64,000 nt of DNA, from assembly GCF_043290135.1 (NCBI RefSeq), contig NC_134701.1:61707502-61771501 (forward strand). Reading direction: 5' to 3'. The stretch is from Rhipicephalus microplus. Its lineage: Eukaryota > Arthropoda > Arachnida > Ixodida > Ixodidae. The notes below the pieces were generated by a model, which was given only the letters and a program-made list of their open reading frames with translations, was not told the origin of the DNA and made no database searches. The translations under genes were made by a program, and so were the position numbers. Shown here one piece after another: positions 52,020 through 64,000 of the stretch. Within the stretch, counting starts at the first letter, position 1, and each line of letters opens with the position of its first letter.

Positions 52020-54182
52020 GCAAGTGCTCTCCTCATTCATTAACACGAATTATAAAATGATTATAATTTTACAATGATTTTAAAAGGCAGGGCGTGCAAA
52101 CACAAGCAGTCAAGATGCCACGAATGCCTAGTAAAGGCCAACTGCAATGAAATTTTACAAGGGCAAAATTGGCTCGGAATGCATAATATAGGTAAACAAT
52201 GATAATGAAAGTGTAAAAGCTTGCAATCGCGTATTTCATTTATAATCGGTGCTCTAACTGTCAGCTAACAGATGACATGGAACTCTAGCGGTGTGCCTGG
52301 GCAAATCGGACACAAACAGAAATGGCGTCAATTACTGCTCACCACCGCTCGTGAGCAGACCTCCCTACAACCGCATCCATTCTTTTTCTGCATCACGCGC
52401 TTCTACAAGTGGATAGTTCGGAGGACTGAATGGTTTTGTTGTACGAAAGGTGGGGCTGTAGGCTGCTGGAACACATGTTATGGCCGGAGGCCAGCTTTCA
52501 CGCTTTTTTGAAAAACATGAAGCTCCAAAAGATGCGGGTTGTCGGAGTGAGGTGAAAGGAATGACATGTATCAAAGAGCATGGTGTTTTACACAGCGCAC
52601 TTCAAAGATTAATATAAGCACGTCTGATGTGTCTCTGCCCAAATACTGTCGAAACTGAAAAGACGTTAAATCCTGACGCAGTGCCTTCAAGATTTAGCCA
52701 CTGCAAACACAACAGCAGCAAGTCCCAACCGTAGTTTGGAGAAGCGCTGGAGACGACATGTATTCGTATTAGGCAGCTTTAGTATGGCAAAAAATGCCTG
52801 CGTTAGCTCATTACGTTCACTAAATTACAGCGTAATGCTACTCCAAGGACAAAACCTGTGTAATGATTACGCATGAAGTGCTACACTCACTGCGCCATCT
52901 ATGATAGTGTAATCAAAGCTCCAAAAGCTGATCGGCTCGCTTCTATTTGCGAGCAGTTAAAGCGGGGAAGCTCAACAGAAATGTTATTGTGCTGAGTTCG
53001 AAGCGATTTTTAAGCCTATAAATGTATTATAAGAAAACAAAATTGTGCTACGATAGGTTTAATGTAATCTTTAGGGTGCAGTCAGACAAGTGTTCAAGAG
53101 AAACGCAGGGATGCTTTTGCTAGACATGGGTGTGTGAAACAAATCATCGGTATTGAAAACAACGCCGTCTTACCATCCGTAGTCTATTAACAAAGCAAGA
53201 ATATTTGAAGCATAAACGTGCGGTATCATTCATTGTGAACCAGTGACTTCACCAAGACAACAAGAAAAAAACGGTAGGCGGAAGCAGGTATCTGTTATTT
53301 AGATGCGTGCTTTAACGAGCTTTTCACAGTTATGTATCCTTCACTGTGCATGTTTACATAGTTTTTTTTTTTTTCGTTAATATTTAAAGAGGAAATGCAG
53401 AGGTGCAGCCACGAAGTGCATACTTCGGAACACAGAGCAGACGATTCGCCTGCAGTCGGTCTGTTGAGCGGCTGTCTAGCTAACTTCCAGTCAGCTGTAA
53501 GGGCGTCATTTTTTGTAGTTTCGGTATCGAAAATTGTGTTGTTGGTGAGCGTTTTTATTTGGTAACTATTTGCATTTCGAAAGTGAAATTTGGTAGGCAG
53601 CATTGTCTCCAGCTACACTGCCTATAAATCAGCTTTTTGGGGTGTGCACGATTTTGTTGTGGTTGGCCTTTAACAATTGAATAGGCGCACTGTGGCAGAA
53701 AAAAGAAAGTCACAAAAACTTCCGTGCTCATGCCTGTGCAATAAGTGAACCTCTCAATCTGACACAAGTGGGGATCTACGTTCAAGATAACTGGCATTTG
53801 ATTTTGTCTTTACGGAAGTCAATTAACGGTTGAATAATGCATGTTCTACGCATGTAGAGCATGCACGACATTTAAAGCATGCACAAGTCTGTTATCGGTA
53901 TGCCAACCAAGTGATATCGATATGCTGAGCTTCGGTCATCAGATGTATTTCTTCACTTCTCTGCCGACACAAAACTGCACATTCATGAAATTTCGGTGTG
54001 CACTTACACTCTCAGCAGTCTAAAGATTGATTAAAAGGTTAGCGATCTCTTGTGTTAAAAAAAGGTGTGTACCTTGGTCTTTCTTTTCAGCCCTCGTGCA
54101 CCTGATCAGTTGTTTATGGCATCTTTTTTGTGCCCATGTTTGCACACCCTATAATTACGTACTCCAACTATTGTTCTTTGTC
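52020..54182. other. No gene seen
   Basis: AT-rich, with T runs near 53360. No frame with recognisable motifs and no clear transposon ends. Confidence 0.45.
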
Positions 54183-54382
54183 CACCTCAGTGGTGTAGTG
54201 GTTTAAGTGCTTGGCTGTCGAGGGGGTAGCATTCGGATGAAGGTGAAAGGCCAGAGGCTTTTGTTTCATGCAATGTCAGTGCACATTAAAAAACATCACA
54301 TGGTCCGAATTTCTGGAGCCTTTACTACAACACCCCTCAGAATCATATCCTGGTTTTCGCACATAAAACCCCATATATTGTT
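54183..54382 (+). repeat. tRNA-derived SINE, Ruka-like, diverged
   Basis: Head CCTCAGTGGTGTAGTGGTTT and body GTGCACATTAAAAAACATC, then AATTTCTGGAGCCTTTAC and AATCATATCCTGGTTTT correspond step by step to the copy at 48004-48225. Older, with many substitutions. Confidence 0.75.
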
Positions 54383-54387
54383 TATTA

Positions 54388-56030
54388 CAGTGGTGAGAAA
54401 CCTACGCCAATTGCCCCAACGGTAAAAACTGCGCCATACAGCTCCGAAATCATTTTTTGTCAGATTGTGCCATTGCTGCGCCACAAGGTAGTTTTGGAAC
54501 CGAAAGTAATGTTGACACCACATATAGTGAGCAAATATTACATGATCGTCATCATCTTGTACACTTGTGCTGCTGCAGAAGCACCGAATTGGCGGATTAA
54601 TTATTAGAACTTCCGCGGTGGTGACTTATGTGGTAATTATTGGGGAAGAACGATGGCAATGTGGGGACTACCGAAAACCGCGCCAGTAGAACTTATCGCG
54701 GATAAAAAGCCTACGTGTGGGGCGTAGGGACGCTTTAAACCCACTGTACGCTTTTAATAGCGGGCAACTACCTGAGAGCACTGAGGCACCAACGCTGCTG
54801 CCTCAATCGTTGTGCGAGATTGTGTTCTGGGTTCACCGCTTTGCAGAAGCGAAAGCAGCTCACTCTTGCGGAGTTGAGCATTGTGGATTGCAGGCATTGA
54901 TGGCGAGCGAGCAAGCGTAGCACACGCTTTCATGTGGCGACAGCTCAAACGCACTGCCGTCCGCTGCAAAAACTGCTGAAGCATCGCTTGCAGAAAGCTC
55001 GCATCGTCGCATAAACACAATGTGCTTCTCTCCACATCTGTGCACGGTGTGAAGCAGAGTGTGTACGCCCAGTAGGCGAAGTGCTGCATGCAAGTAGCCA
55101 GTGGATGATCGGCTCCCTGCGACCGTACGGCGTCTAAAAATCTGCCAGTTTTCAGTAAGTAGCAGACTGTGACACACGTTTATCACGGACAGCCGAGTAT
55201 GTCTGTTTCATCACTATGTCAATAGCTGTGTGGACTGCGTATCTTGGACTCTGCAGTAGCTTCAAAATGGTCTTTGGTGTCGCTGCCGCGTGCCGTCAAA
55301 CTGTCGTGCAAGAATGCCAATCATTTCTGAACATTGGGAAAAGGAAAAAAATGGCTTCATGGTTGGCACTCTAGGCGATATTTGCTGTGGCACTCTATTT
55401 TTCCTTCTTCAGCCGAGATGGCTCACCTAAAGAAATGTAAATTGGTACTTGGTTATAGGCGTGCACACGAGGGGGCGCACGGGGGGCGAAAGAGGGCGTA
55501 ACGTCAGCTGTATACACATAGACATGGCAGGAAGGCAGTGCGACAAACCATAACCCTCTCCCCTTGAAAGGAAACCTTGCGCACACCTATGTACTTGGTG
55601 GTTAATGCATACTTCATTTAGTGCGCAGTTAGCTGCATTCCCGGCAGGTTGTTGGCATGCATGTACATATTAATGAGGTTTTACTGTAGTGAGCCTTGAA
55701 TGTGTGTGTGCGCAGTGCTATGAGCTTTATGCTGCAGCGAGCTTGTTGGTGCAATATCTTTCGCCATCTTAGTCACCGCTTGTGTACACAATCTTACTTG
55801 TGTACATACTCGTACATATGTTTATTTTTGTGCTTATTTCATGAGCTTGCAGCTTTTGTATGAATGATTGCTCTTTGAAGGAAAGTTAAACTCAATTGAA
55901 GCTAAATTTTCTTCCTCTATGTGTGTAAAGCCCGTGTGGGCTCTAAACACAGACATAGCTGCTCTGAAAGCAGGTTTTGCCTGCTCCAATGGGTGCTCCA
56001 AAGTTCTGAAAGGCATTCCCACAACTGACT
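54388..56030. repeat. Duplicated noncoding block, copy 2
   Basis: Parallel to 34801-37250 without the TIR insert. Contains a Tigger-like half terminus TTAATGAGGTTTTACTGTA (55670-55688), with a matching TAACGAGGTTTTACAGTA in copy 1 (36913-36930). No conserved open frame. Confidence 0.75.
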
Positions 56031-56068
56031 GCTATTATTACTATTATTATTAATATAATATTATTATT
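56031..56068. repeat. (TTA)n-type microsatellite
   Basis: Imperfect ATT/TTA repeats of about 38 bases. Confidence 0.85.
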
Positions 56069-56674
56069 ACTGCATTTTAGCGTCGCTTATTCACCATCTG
56101 TATGGAGTGCTTTGGTGGAATTTTTATTTTTGCACTTGCTCTATATTCACACCTGCTCCTCTTAATTTTCTGCAGACCAGTGGTGAAAGTGGGGCTTGTT
56201 CTATTTATGTAGCACACAGGGATCAGGCATTTTTGTGTGGACGGGATGCGCAAATTTTCATTTTGCCTAGCCATATACAATTTCCCTTGAAAGACAATCA
56301 TGACAGCGAAATTGGGGAAAGGAAATAGTCCAATTTAAGTACTGTCTTGTCATGAAGTTAAAAGACATGATTAATCCCTCTGTCATGGAAATAACGTAAC
56401 ACAAAAGTGAGAAATATTCTTACAGAAGACGTAGTTCAGTGTTTGTGGCCCATTGAACAGAGCTTGCACAATGCCTATTATTGTTTAGCAGCTGTAGCAC
56501 TGTTTGGCATGGATTCACCACCATCCCAGTGACTTGCTTCAACGATAAATGATTAAACAAACCCTTGTGGTAGCAGTAGTAGTGAGGGCGAATGCAGTAC
56601 AACAGCCAGAGAAACATTGCTGATTCGATGCATAACTAATGCGAAGGTCGTCTATCCGCAACATTTGATTAAGT
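56069..56674. other. No gene seen
   Basis: Unique-looking AT-rich sequence. Short frames only. Confidence 0.45.
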
Positions 56675-56676
56675 TA

Positions 56677-58558
56677 CAGTAAAACCTCGTTAATTCGAAG
56701 CCACTGGGGCCACGAGAAATCTTCAAATTAAACAGGTTTTCAAATTAACAGAACATACAAAAACTGGGATGCAAGGAACTTCAAATCATTCCAGGTAATC
56801 GGGGCTGATTTGCTGTGGTAGCAAGCAATACCTGGTCTTAATTTAGCTTAAACACGGAGGAACGGAGGGCTTTACTGCTGCCACAGAAAAAAAAAAGAAA
56901 AGAACAAAACACTGTCGTGATCAACTGAAATGCGCGCCAGTGCAAAACAAGACGTACTTCGCTGCAGCATAGTAGTGACGCGGGCAGCATGTTGCCGTTC
57001 CTCGCTGCGTCAGCCCATCATGATGCGGCCCATTCTTTCTAGTAAAACAAATAGTTTAATAATGGCTACTGTGACGAAATTCGCGATATGTTTTGTTTGG
57101 AAACTGTGTTCGTTGAAGATATTGAATTAAGTTTTAGAAGTAGGCGTTGCAAACAAAAGCTTCACCAGTAGTGTAAAGTGCGCATATTGCTAGAGCAGTC
57201 GGCCATCGAAGGCTTGCATATGGCATGAATTTCGCCAAACGGTCCTTTATTAAATAATTTTACAATACCAGAAAGAATGAGTAAATCGTGACGTGCTGAC
57301 GTAGCGAGAAGCATGCGATATGCTGGCCACGAATCACTGCTGTGTTGCACTGAAGCACGTCTTCTTTTTGCAGGCCCTCGTCTCGATTGACCACGAGAGC
57401 GTTTTTTTTTTTTTTTCCTTTTGATGCCCTGGAAGTAGCAGGACTGGGGTGCTTCATCTGCCACTCATTAGTATAGCTACGTTACATGGCCTTGTGGCTC
57501 TTAAGAGCCATCTTTTCCATAGATTTGGGGCAGAGTCGGGATCACGAATTGTCTTATGGTACCCAAACTTTTTAATTAAAGGGGCAGATTGGTGTTAGAC
57601 ATTATTTTGTTTATTTATTCAGAGATCTTGATCAAGCTGCACAGGATAATGCAGTTCTTTCTGCTGATGTCGAATATTTAGTTAGTTTTCCAGTAACTCA
57701 TCTCGTTCCTAAGATAACCTAAGTTCACCCCCTATTGTTTAAGGCCGCCATAGAAAAAAGTGCTTAATTAAAAGTGATATTTAAGATATGCCAATATAGA
57801 CTAATGACTATAGATTGAAGGTATGCAAGAGTTTTTTGTTTTTAGGCCTTTATTGGTTATTTTACAGCAAAATGAGCTATTTTCAAAAGCAGTTGTTGTA
57901 TTATAATTTTAATGAGTAATTAATTAAAAAGGCTTGTGCTCCTAAATTCTGCTCCCACACTTGCATTCTACACACATACAGGTTTGCATTGCAAAAAGAA
58001 ATATTGTTGTACCTGCCCTAGCTGCAGGGATATTGAGGCCTCAAAATTGAACAGTCGTAAATGTACTTCTTTGAGAAAAATGGGGAAAAAAAACTGAAAA
58101 CGCTTAGCTTCTTCAAAAAACAACAATCATGGTGTGCATGTTTTGCAGTCTTATAAAGTTGCTCATATATTTGTAGCAGAGCTTCTAACACAGGTGCTGG
58201 CAAATTATAAATAAGCCTCGAAGTCTGTTCCCATTTTTTTAACAGGTTCTGCGTGGTAACAGCACCAAGAATCTGGACAGTTGAATGACATTACAAAGAA
58301 ATTTTCACTTTCATGTGTGTGCAAATTTGCAAAGATATAGCAAAATCCTTGTAGAAACCAAATATGTCAATCTTAAAAAATGAACTTTTTTGTCACTTTT
58401 TGGTCCCAAAGACCAGTCTGCCCCTTTAACCGAACTGGTGCTGACCGTCGCTTCAAATTGTCCGCTCAGACTTGTATTGCGAAATACGGGGCCGCTCAAA
58501 TATTTAGTACGAAGCGGGATTTTGAAATAACAGAGTTTGAATTAATGAGGTTTTACTG
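56677..58558. mobile_element. Tigger/pogo-type DNA transposon, non-autonomous
   Basis: Inverted ends CAGTAAAACCTCGTTAATTC (left) and its complement with one mismatch (right), flanked by TA on both sides (56675-56676 and 58559-58560). The terminal sequence and TA duplication are those of Tigger/pogo elements. Length 1882 bases, but no transposase (no DDE frame) is readable, so it is a deletion derivative or badly decayed. A 17-base T run lies at 57402-57418. Confidence 0.82.
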
Positions 58559-58560
58559 TA

Positions 58561-58924
58561 ATTAACGCCACAGCCGGACTAGAGGGAAACACAACGCGCG
58601 TCGTGTGTCTCCTGTAGCCCACCTCAATTTTTCTCAAGGTCGGGAATGCTGTTAGGCTATGGTAGCGAGGCAAGCGGACGTCACAGACCTTTTTTAATAT
58701 AGATAGATGCTATTATTGAGGCTGATGCTTTACAATGAGTGACCTAAGGCTGCCATCATGTGGTGTGTTATGGCATCACCGGAATTTCACTTCACTTATT
58801 GGAAATGTGGTCATGATGCATTACTTCGCAGTCATAATGGATTACTCCATTTAACCGCTTCCAGACACTGACAGCACCCACCGAACAAGAGCGCTGCAAG
58901 AGCGAAGTGTTATATATAAAGGAA
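58561..58924. other. No gene seen
   Basis: Unique-looking sequence between the Tigger end and the SINE. Confidence 0.45.
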
Positions 58925-59172
58925 CGTTTTTAAAGCCTACCGAGTGTGTGACGGCGGGGCAATAGATAGCGTGTCCGGCATCTGTTGTGCGGAGCGGACC
59001 AAGAAGTTGTAGGTTCGACTCTTATGGACGGAACATTTTTTCTTTGACAGCTTATTGTGTCCATTTTTTCTACTTTCCGTTACAGAAATATGTCGATGAA
59101 GTCTTGGTGGACTATGGCATAAAACACTTTTGTGTTAAAAACATACAAGTCTGTAGATGTTGGCATTAAAAA
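58925..59172 (+). repeat. tRNA-derived SINE, third type
   Basis: Head with TAGATAGCGTGTCCGG and the B-box-like GGTTCGACTC, then a T/C-rich segment and a tail ATGTCGATGAAGTCTTGGTG, GGCATAAAACACTTTTGTG, ending in an A-rich stretch. The tail is one I recognise from tick genomes. The T/C tract plus TTACAG mimics a splice acceptor. Confidence 0.65.
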
Positions 59173-60436
59173 GATTACCACGGACTCACATTGGAGGAAC
59201 TGGTCCATGTGCCTATAGTGTAATCACTGGATGAAAAGGCACACAAACTTTGTGCCCCACCGCATGAGATAAAAACTGTCAGTAGCCCTTCATCTTTTTG
59301 CCATTGAAAGATAATAGTTTTTCATGATTCTTGACTAAAAAAGTGTGTAATTTGCACAAACGAGAGACAGCTAGGAACAACTGAAGTTGCACTTCTGTGA
59401 CTAATGAGTATTCAAGAAGTCACTATTCCAGAGAAAAATCACTATGTCAGTTTTTTAAGGTGCAACAAACAAATACTGCCCATGACCAAAGCTTACCGCT
59501 GCACACCTGTGGATGTGGAAGGAATAGCTATTGTGCTCGTTAAACAAACTTTGCCATAAAACTGAATGTCAGTGGTGCACGCAAAAAATTTCATTTCATC
59601 TCTACATGACAAAAGTACTTGCTGAGAAAAAAAAAAGTTTGAAAATGGGCACATTTTTCACACATGTACACTATGCCACAAATGTTTTATGGCATTGACC
59701 ATTTAGGTCCTGTTTGCAGGGCCATGTATTTACAAGAACCTTTGGGCGTTCGGAAAAACATTGCATTTGCTTTGCTCTATCATGAAACGTGCCCCAACTG
59801 CAAGTACATAAAAATGATGCATCCATGTGATGTCTACTTGCTTGTTTGGTGAAGTTTTAAGCCATAGTTCAGTCTTTCAAGAGGTAAGGGACACAAATAG
59901 TGCCAACGATATCATTCTGCACCTATGATGGTGGACAGGCAATTCGTGATTTGGTGGACAGGCCCAGCCCCAATGACCTAAACATGATACTCGATTGCCT
60001 ATGTGATTAAGGGAGTGGCCCCACTCGTTTATTTGGCAGTGTTCTTCCAAGGCAGGGTCACTGGCAGTTCATGGCTTTAGTCGAGCACCTGTTGCTGCAG
60101 GCATTATGTAGACCCATATATGAGTGAAAAGGAAATGCCGCCGACTTCCGAAGTTGTGCGCAATGCAGTGTTATGCACACTTGGAAAATAACCTGTCTTC
60201 AAAATGTGGAACTTTGAAGGCACAAAATAAGCTCTACAGGATATCTGGAAGAATTGAATGAGGCAACAAGTGTTGATGGGCACTCATGATTTTTTTGCAC
60301 TCAGTGTTACACTGATTTTTAAGAAATAAAACTAAAGTAGGTGGACAATATGCAATCTTGTCTGTCATTAATATTTGCCTTAGTCTCCTTGACTGTTAAC
60401 TAAATTGATACTTGTCTTTAGCCCTTCAAGGAGTTA
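59173..60436. other. No gene seen
   Basis: AT-rich. A 62-codon frame at 59664-59852 follows an acceptor-like TTTGCAG and contains HETCPNCKYIKMMHPCD, but no support beyond that. Confidence 0.4.
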
Positions 60437-60454
60437 TGTACACAATTGTGTACA
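60437..60454. repeat. 18-bp perfect palindrome
   Basis: TGTACACAATTGTGTACA, a motif that looks like a transposon terminus. No partner found in the window. Confidence 0.6.
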
Positions 60455-60475
60455 CCACTCGTTCTTGCTTTTTTT

Positions 60476-60597
60476 CTTAACTGATTTGCACAAAAAATTT
60501 GAAGTACAGTACAAAAGGAAGACACCTGGACAGTGCGGTGTGTTCAGATGTCTTCCTTTTGTACTTCAATTTTTTTCATGCAACTCAGTTAAGATAA
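60476..60597. repeat. Palindromic repeat, about 52-bp arms
   Basis: Arms run from CTTAACTGATTTGCAC to GAAGACACCTGG on the left and the reverse on the right, with a 17-base perfect core AGTACAAAAGGAAGACA and its complement. ACCAACTCGTCCAGCAG follows at 60601, the same signature that follows the palindrome at 17201-17285. Confidence 0.8.
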
Positions 60598-60621
60598 ATT
60601 ACCAACTCGTCCAGCAGTCCG

Positions 60622-63590
60622 TGCTTCTAGTTTTTGCTATTTTCATCAAGTAGAGGCTAAGAAAGAGCGAGGTATATCGTACTTTGGGTGAATTGAACCC
60701 CTGCATAATGAATTTGACTTCATTTAACCTTATTTCACAGTGTGCTGGTACATATGATCACTTTTTGAAGGCACTAAGACGTTCGACGAGTCGTGCGACG
60801 TGACGCTTCCTGCAAGCAATGTGAAAAGCAGATTTTTCTTTGCGTGAAATGGACATAACCAAAATGAATTAGGACTCAATTCCTAGCATGAGATTTTACT
60901 CTATGTTAAAAGTAAGCATCTATGACTTCAGGGTAAAGAGATATTTAATTACAACTTAATTTGGATTACTTGAAATAACACTCATAAATTCAATAACCAT
61001 CTTATTATTGGTGTTGCAATAGAATATTGAGTGCCTGGAAGTAAGGTTGTAGTGGTTTGATGCATTTACAGACACTTCTCCATACGTGGCATCTGAAAGG
61101 GTTCATGTCTGTTTATTAAAGAGGCCATGACACCTAGTTTGTGATGATAATCTGGTTGTGTGGTCCCCACCAACCGCAGCCGCCATTTCGCCATGATGCG
61201 TGTTACGTCATGATTGGCCCGGAGTGGGGCCATCATCTTCTACACAAGTCTGGGCTGCTGCAAAGCATTCATTTTAAGTTGTAAGCTGAAGAAATCTAAA
61301 ATACCTTACTTTCACTTGCAGCTGACCACCGAACGATGTCATTTGCCAGAATGCAGAGAGTTGCGCAGCAAGCTACTTGTTGCATCATGGCTCAAGCTTG
61401 TTACACTATTACCGGGCTCTCAGGCAGCTAATATTTATAAAATGATTTGGTCATAAATACAGTGCTTGACCAAGTTTACTAAAATTTTGCCACCTTGTTT
61501 GTGAATGCTCTAGGATAGCTCTATAGCCAGCGACTTTCAGTGCTGGTTTTGTACGTAACTATTGTTTTAGAGTCTACTTTTCATATATCTGTTGGTATAA
61601 GTAATGCTGTGCTTTTATATTTTTCTGCAAAACAAATTGTTGGCTGACCGAGGAGTTTTAAACAAGTTTGGAGATTGCAAGCAAACACACGTGGCACATA
61701 GGAAGCAGCTGTATTCGTAAAGTGCGAAATGTCTGCATGCACAAAAACAGTAGAAACACCACCCTTGCTTAAGAGGGTGTGCAAATGACAGTTACACATG
61801 ATTTCTCCTCAGAACGTTCACTGCTTAGAAGGTGACCATAACATGTCACTATAGTTCTTCATCCTATGTGGTACATTTAAAACCCGCTATAAGGAAATCA
61901 GTGGGGAAAGCAAAAAATGAGCGAGTAACTGTAAATGTCACATTTTCCTTGCAAGAACTAGCTTGATGTGCTTCAAATGCCGGCGTTGCCAGCGACCACG
62001 TTGATGGCCTTCAGTGACCCCTAAAACATTTTATTTTGATTTGAAGTGGCTTCGCCCCGGCCACAGTCTTGGCAATAGATATCTGGTACCGCCACCAGGC
62101 CAACTGGCGCTCGCTGTTGTTACTTTACCTCGTCAAACCTGCCTTGCAAGCGAGCCAATGCGTCACCTAACCCCACAGTGAAAGAAAAAAAACATGGGTG
62201 GGAAGGGAGCGGTAAAGGTGTAGTGGTTGGAAAATTTCATGGCTTTAATTCAAACCTGCGCAGAGAATGCTGCTTAAGCCACCTTCGCTGCAATACACCA
62301 GTGCCCTGCAGAAAAGCATGTAAATGTAGTTGGAGGTCTGCTCATAGGACCGTAGCCAGCCAGTCTCTGGTAGATGCGTGGAGAGCAGCCGGAGCTGTTA
62401 ACAGGAACTTTCATTTTATTTACAATTTTTACATTTTTAAGGTAGCGTTATTACATGATGGGGGTAGCATCATGGCAGGTCTCGATGGAAGATTGTTGGG
62501 AGCTTCTGGGAACTTGTCAGAACCGTTTCAGCACTCGCATTTTATGCCCTGGTCCTCCCAGAATTTCTTGCAGGGAAAACTATTGAGGCCAGGACAGTCC
62601 GATGAATATGCTCTTTTCACCTCCTCCCCCAAAAGGGGAAGGTGAAACACCACCTCCTTCTCAACCCACGAAAGAGGGAAGAAGCATGCCCAGTTCGTCC
62701 CATGGCAAGGGAGAAAACACTGCACAATACCCAATGCTCACGACACAGCACAGCACGAAGACGTAGGGTTCTACGTGCAGATCAACGCTGTAGTCCGTTG
62801 CAGTGATGAATGTGCGGCTCCGGCCAGGCCAAGGTTTGTGGAAAACGGCAGCATGAAGGCACCACGAAGATAAGGGAAATGCACCCGAACACTGATCCCA
62901 GGCGCTTGGCTTATTGTCCGGTGCAGCTCAGAGATGACTACCATTTCTAAGTCGTTTTTACTGCAAACAGCCGTCAGTCAGCCGGGCATGTTCAAAGAAT
63001 TTTACGAGAGAGACAACTGCGCTGCAAAATTTGAAGTACTGCTATCGTGTTGTTGCCGCTTTTGGCGTATCTCTGGGAGTGCTGACCCAGAAGGAATCAG
63101 GGTAGGCTCAGCCGCAACGTCTCACTCTCATGCGTCCAAGCGGCACCTAGCCAGGCAGGCCAACCATAAAGTGCCAACCACTGGCACGTGTATGCACGTG
63201 CCTACACGTCAAAAGCGTCTAGTCGCGCCTGTGGAGGAAAAGGGCGCACAACCACTGGCACGGGTCAACCGCGTTGACGCCCACGCGTCCAAGGTGAATG
63301 CACAATGTTGCTTGACCTTTTGGCTTAGAACTGTCCAAGTTCAGCACAAAACGGCACGTTCCTAACTGGAGTGGGTTTATATGTTTTAGAAGATATGAGA
63401 ACACATTAAAAATTTGATAGTGCTTCACCCACCACAGTTTAGACTACTTTAGAAGTAATTGACATTCCAGTGCCCAAAGTAACTACTGCGGTATGCACCA
63501 GAAATCAGCGTCGGTGTGTGCGCCGCTCCCGCGAATGAACATGCGCGTCTAGCATACTATACGTTTATCATAGGCATGTGCAGAGTTCTC
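60622..63590. other. No supported gene
   Basis: Two longer frames, 62178-62645 (155 codons) and 62934-63365 (143 codons), lack recognisable domains, splice context or codon regularity. The stretch 62030-63360 is less AT-rich than its surroundings and might contain exons or an unrecognised repeat. Confidence 0.4.
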
Positions 63591-63770
63591 CTTAAGGAGG
63601 GGGGGGGGGGCGCAAAAGTTTGTCGCAGTGCCCCTCTCAATGTAGGGGCTGACTTAGCACCCCCTCCCTATTATATTAATTAATATATGGAGTTGACATT
63701 GAGCTCCCCCCCTCCTCTCTTCGGTGGATGAGGCGGCGGCTACCCTCCTGATCAGGTTTACAAACCACCG
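63591..63770. repeat. Repeat-like G-run and C-run segment
   Basis: A 13-base G run, then GCAAAAGTTTGTCGCAGTGC, then CCCCTCCC runs. This composition resembles abundant LINE-derived 3' ends in ticks. Boundaries are not defined. Confidence 0.45.
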
Positions 63771-64000
63771 GGTTTCTATACCTGCACTACTAAATTTATT
63801 AACAATATCTTGAATATGCTGGTACCTTCAGTATACTTACACATCATATTTTATAGCATTCAACTTAATAATCACGCCTGAAACTTCATGATCTGACAGA
63901 TTTAAGTTAGTCATAAGACTACAATTGAGGCCAGAGTAGCAGGCTTTCGGTTGATGTGTGTGTTCGAAATATCCTCTAACGCAACAAAGCACACCTGGTT
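63771..64000. other. No gene seen
   Basis: AT-rich sequence to the window edge. Confidence 0.5.

Noticed and set aside
51492..52046. 184-codon minus-strand frame
   Set aside because: Antisense to the candidate exon and without motifs; the plus strand has the better splice and start signals.
59060..59170. Splice acceptor and exon (TTCCGTTACAG)
   Set aside because: The segment belongs to the SINE at 58925-59172.
62178..63365. Two frames of 155 and 143 codons
   Set aside because: No recognisable domain, no splice context and irregular composition; left as undecided noncoding.

Overview
The window is eukaryotic and strongly suggests a chelicerate, most likely a hard tick (Ixodidae). Reasons: no compact host genes, very long (TA)n and (TG)n tracts, tRNA-derived SINEs of a kind I recognise from ticks (a Ruka-like unit near 48.0 and 54.2 kb), CR1/I-type LINEs, Penelope-like pieces, and Ty3/gypsy elements of a Mag-like type. 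Genus is not determinable by eye.

Layout. 1-1.1 kb: 3' end of a Penelope-like element. 1.1-11.7 kb: minus-strand gypsy element D, split by plus-strand gypsy element E (about 5.26-10.03 kb), which is itself split by a roughly 0.7 kb non-autonomous insert. 11.7-13.1 kb: microsatellites, an inverted-repeat unit with a hammerhead-like hairpin, and a LINE fragment between 62-bp inverted repeats. 13.1-15.0 kb: short LTR element F. 15.05-17.6 kb: gypsy fragment G, a LINE fragment, two opposed SINE copies and a 40-bp-arm palindrome. 17.7-24.16 kb: gypsy element B (minus), carrying a LINE tail and a roughly 1 kb non-autonomous insert. 24.16-34.21 kb: gypsy element C (plus), split in its protease by a full-length two-ORF LINE and in its integrase by an antisense LINE fragment. 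34.2-34.6 kb: a 356-bp (TA)n(TG)n tract. 34.8-37.2 kb: first copy of a duplicated noncoding block. 39.6-41.7 kb: short LTR element H, same family as F. 41.8-47.1 kb: gypsy element A, nearly intact and young. 47.2-64 kb: mostly single-copy-looking AT-rich DNA with two Ruka-like SINEs, a CpG-rich stretch, one candidate host coding exon near 51.8 kb, the second copy of the duplicated block, a Tigger/pogo-type element, another SINE and a palindromic repeat.

Themes. Every LTR element whose two ends are visible (A, B, C, D, F, H) lies against (TA)n or mixed TA/TG repeats. The gypsy elements share a primer-binding site and, where it can be read (A, B, C), a conserved GGAAAACTAR at the gag stop followed by a hairpin, which looks like a minus-one frameshift signal. 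The LINE in C has a 2A-like motif at the start of ORF1, and its ORF2 follows in the same frame after one UAG. F and H define a compact LTR family with one gag-plus-unknown-domain protein and no polymerase. Family names come from recognised motifs; no database search was run.
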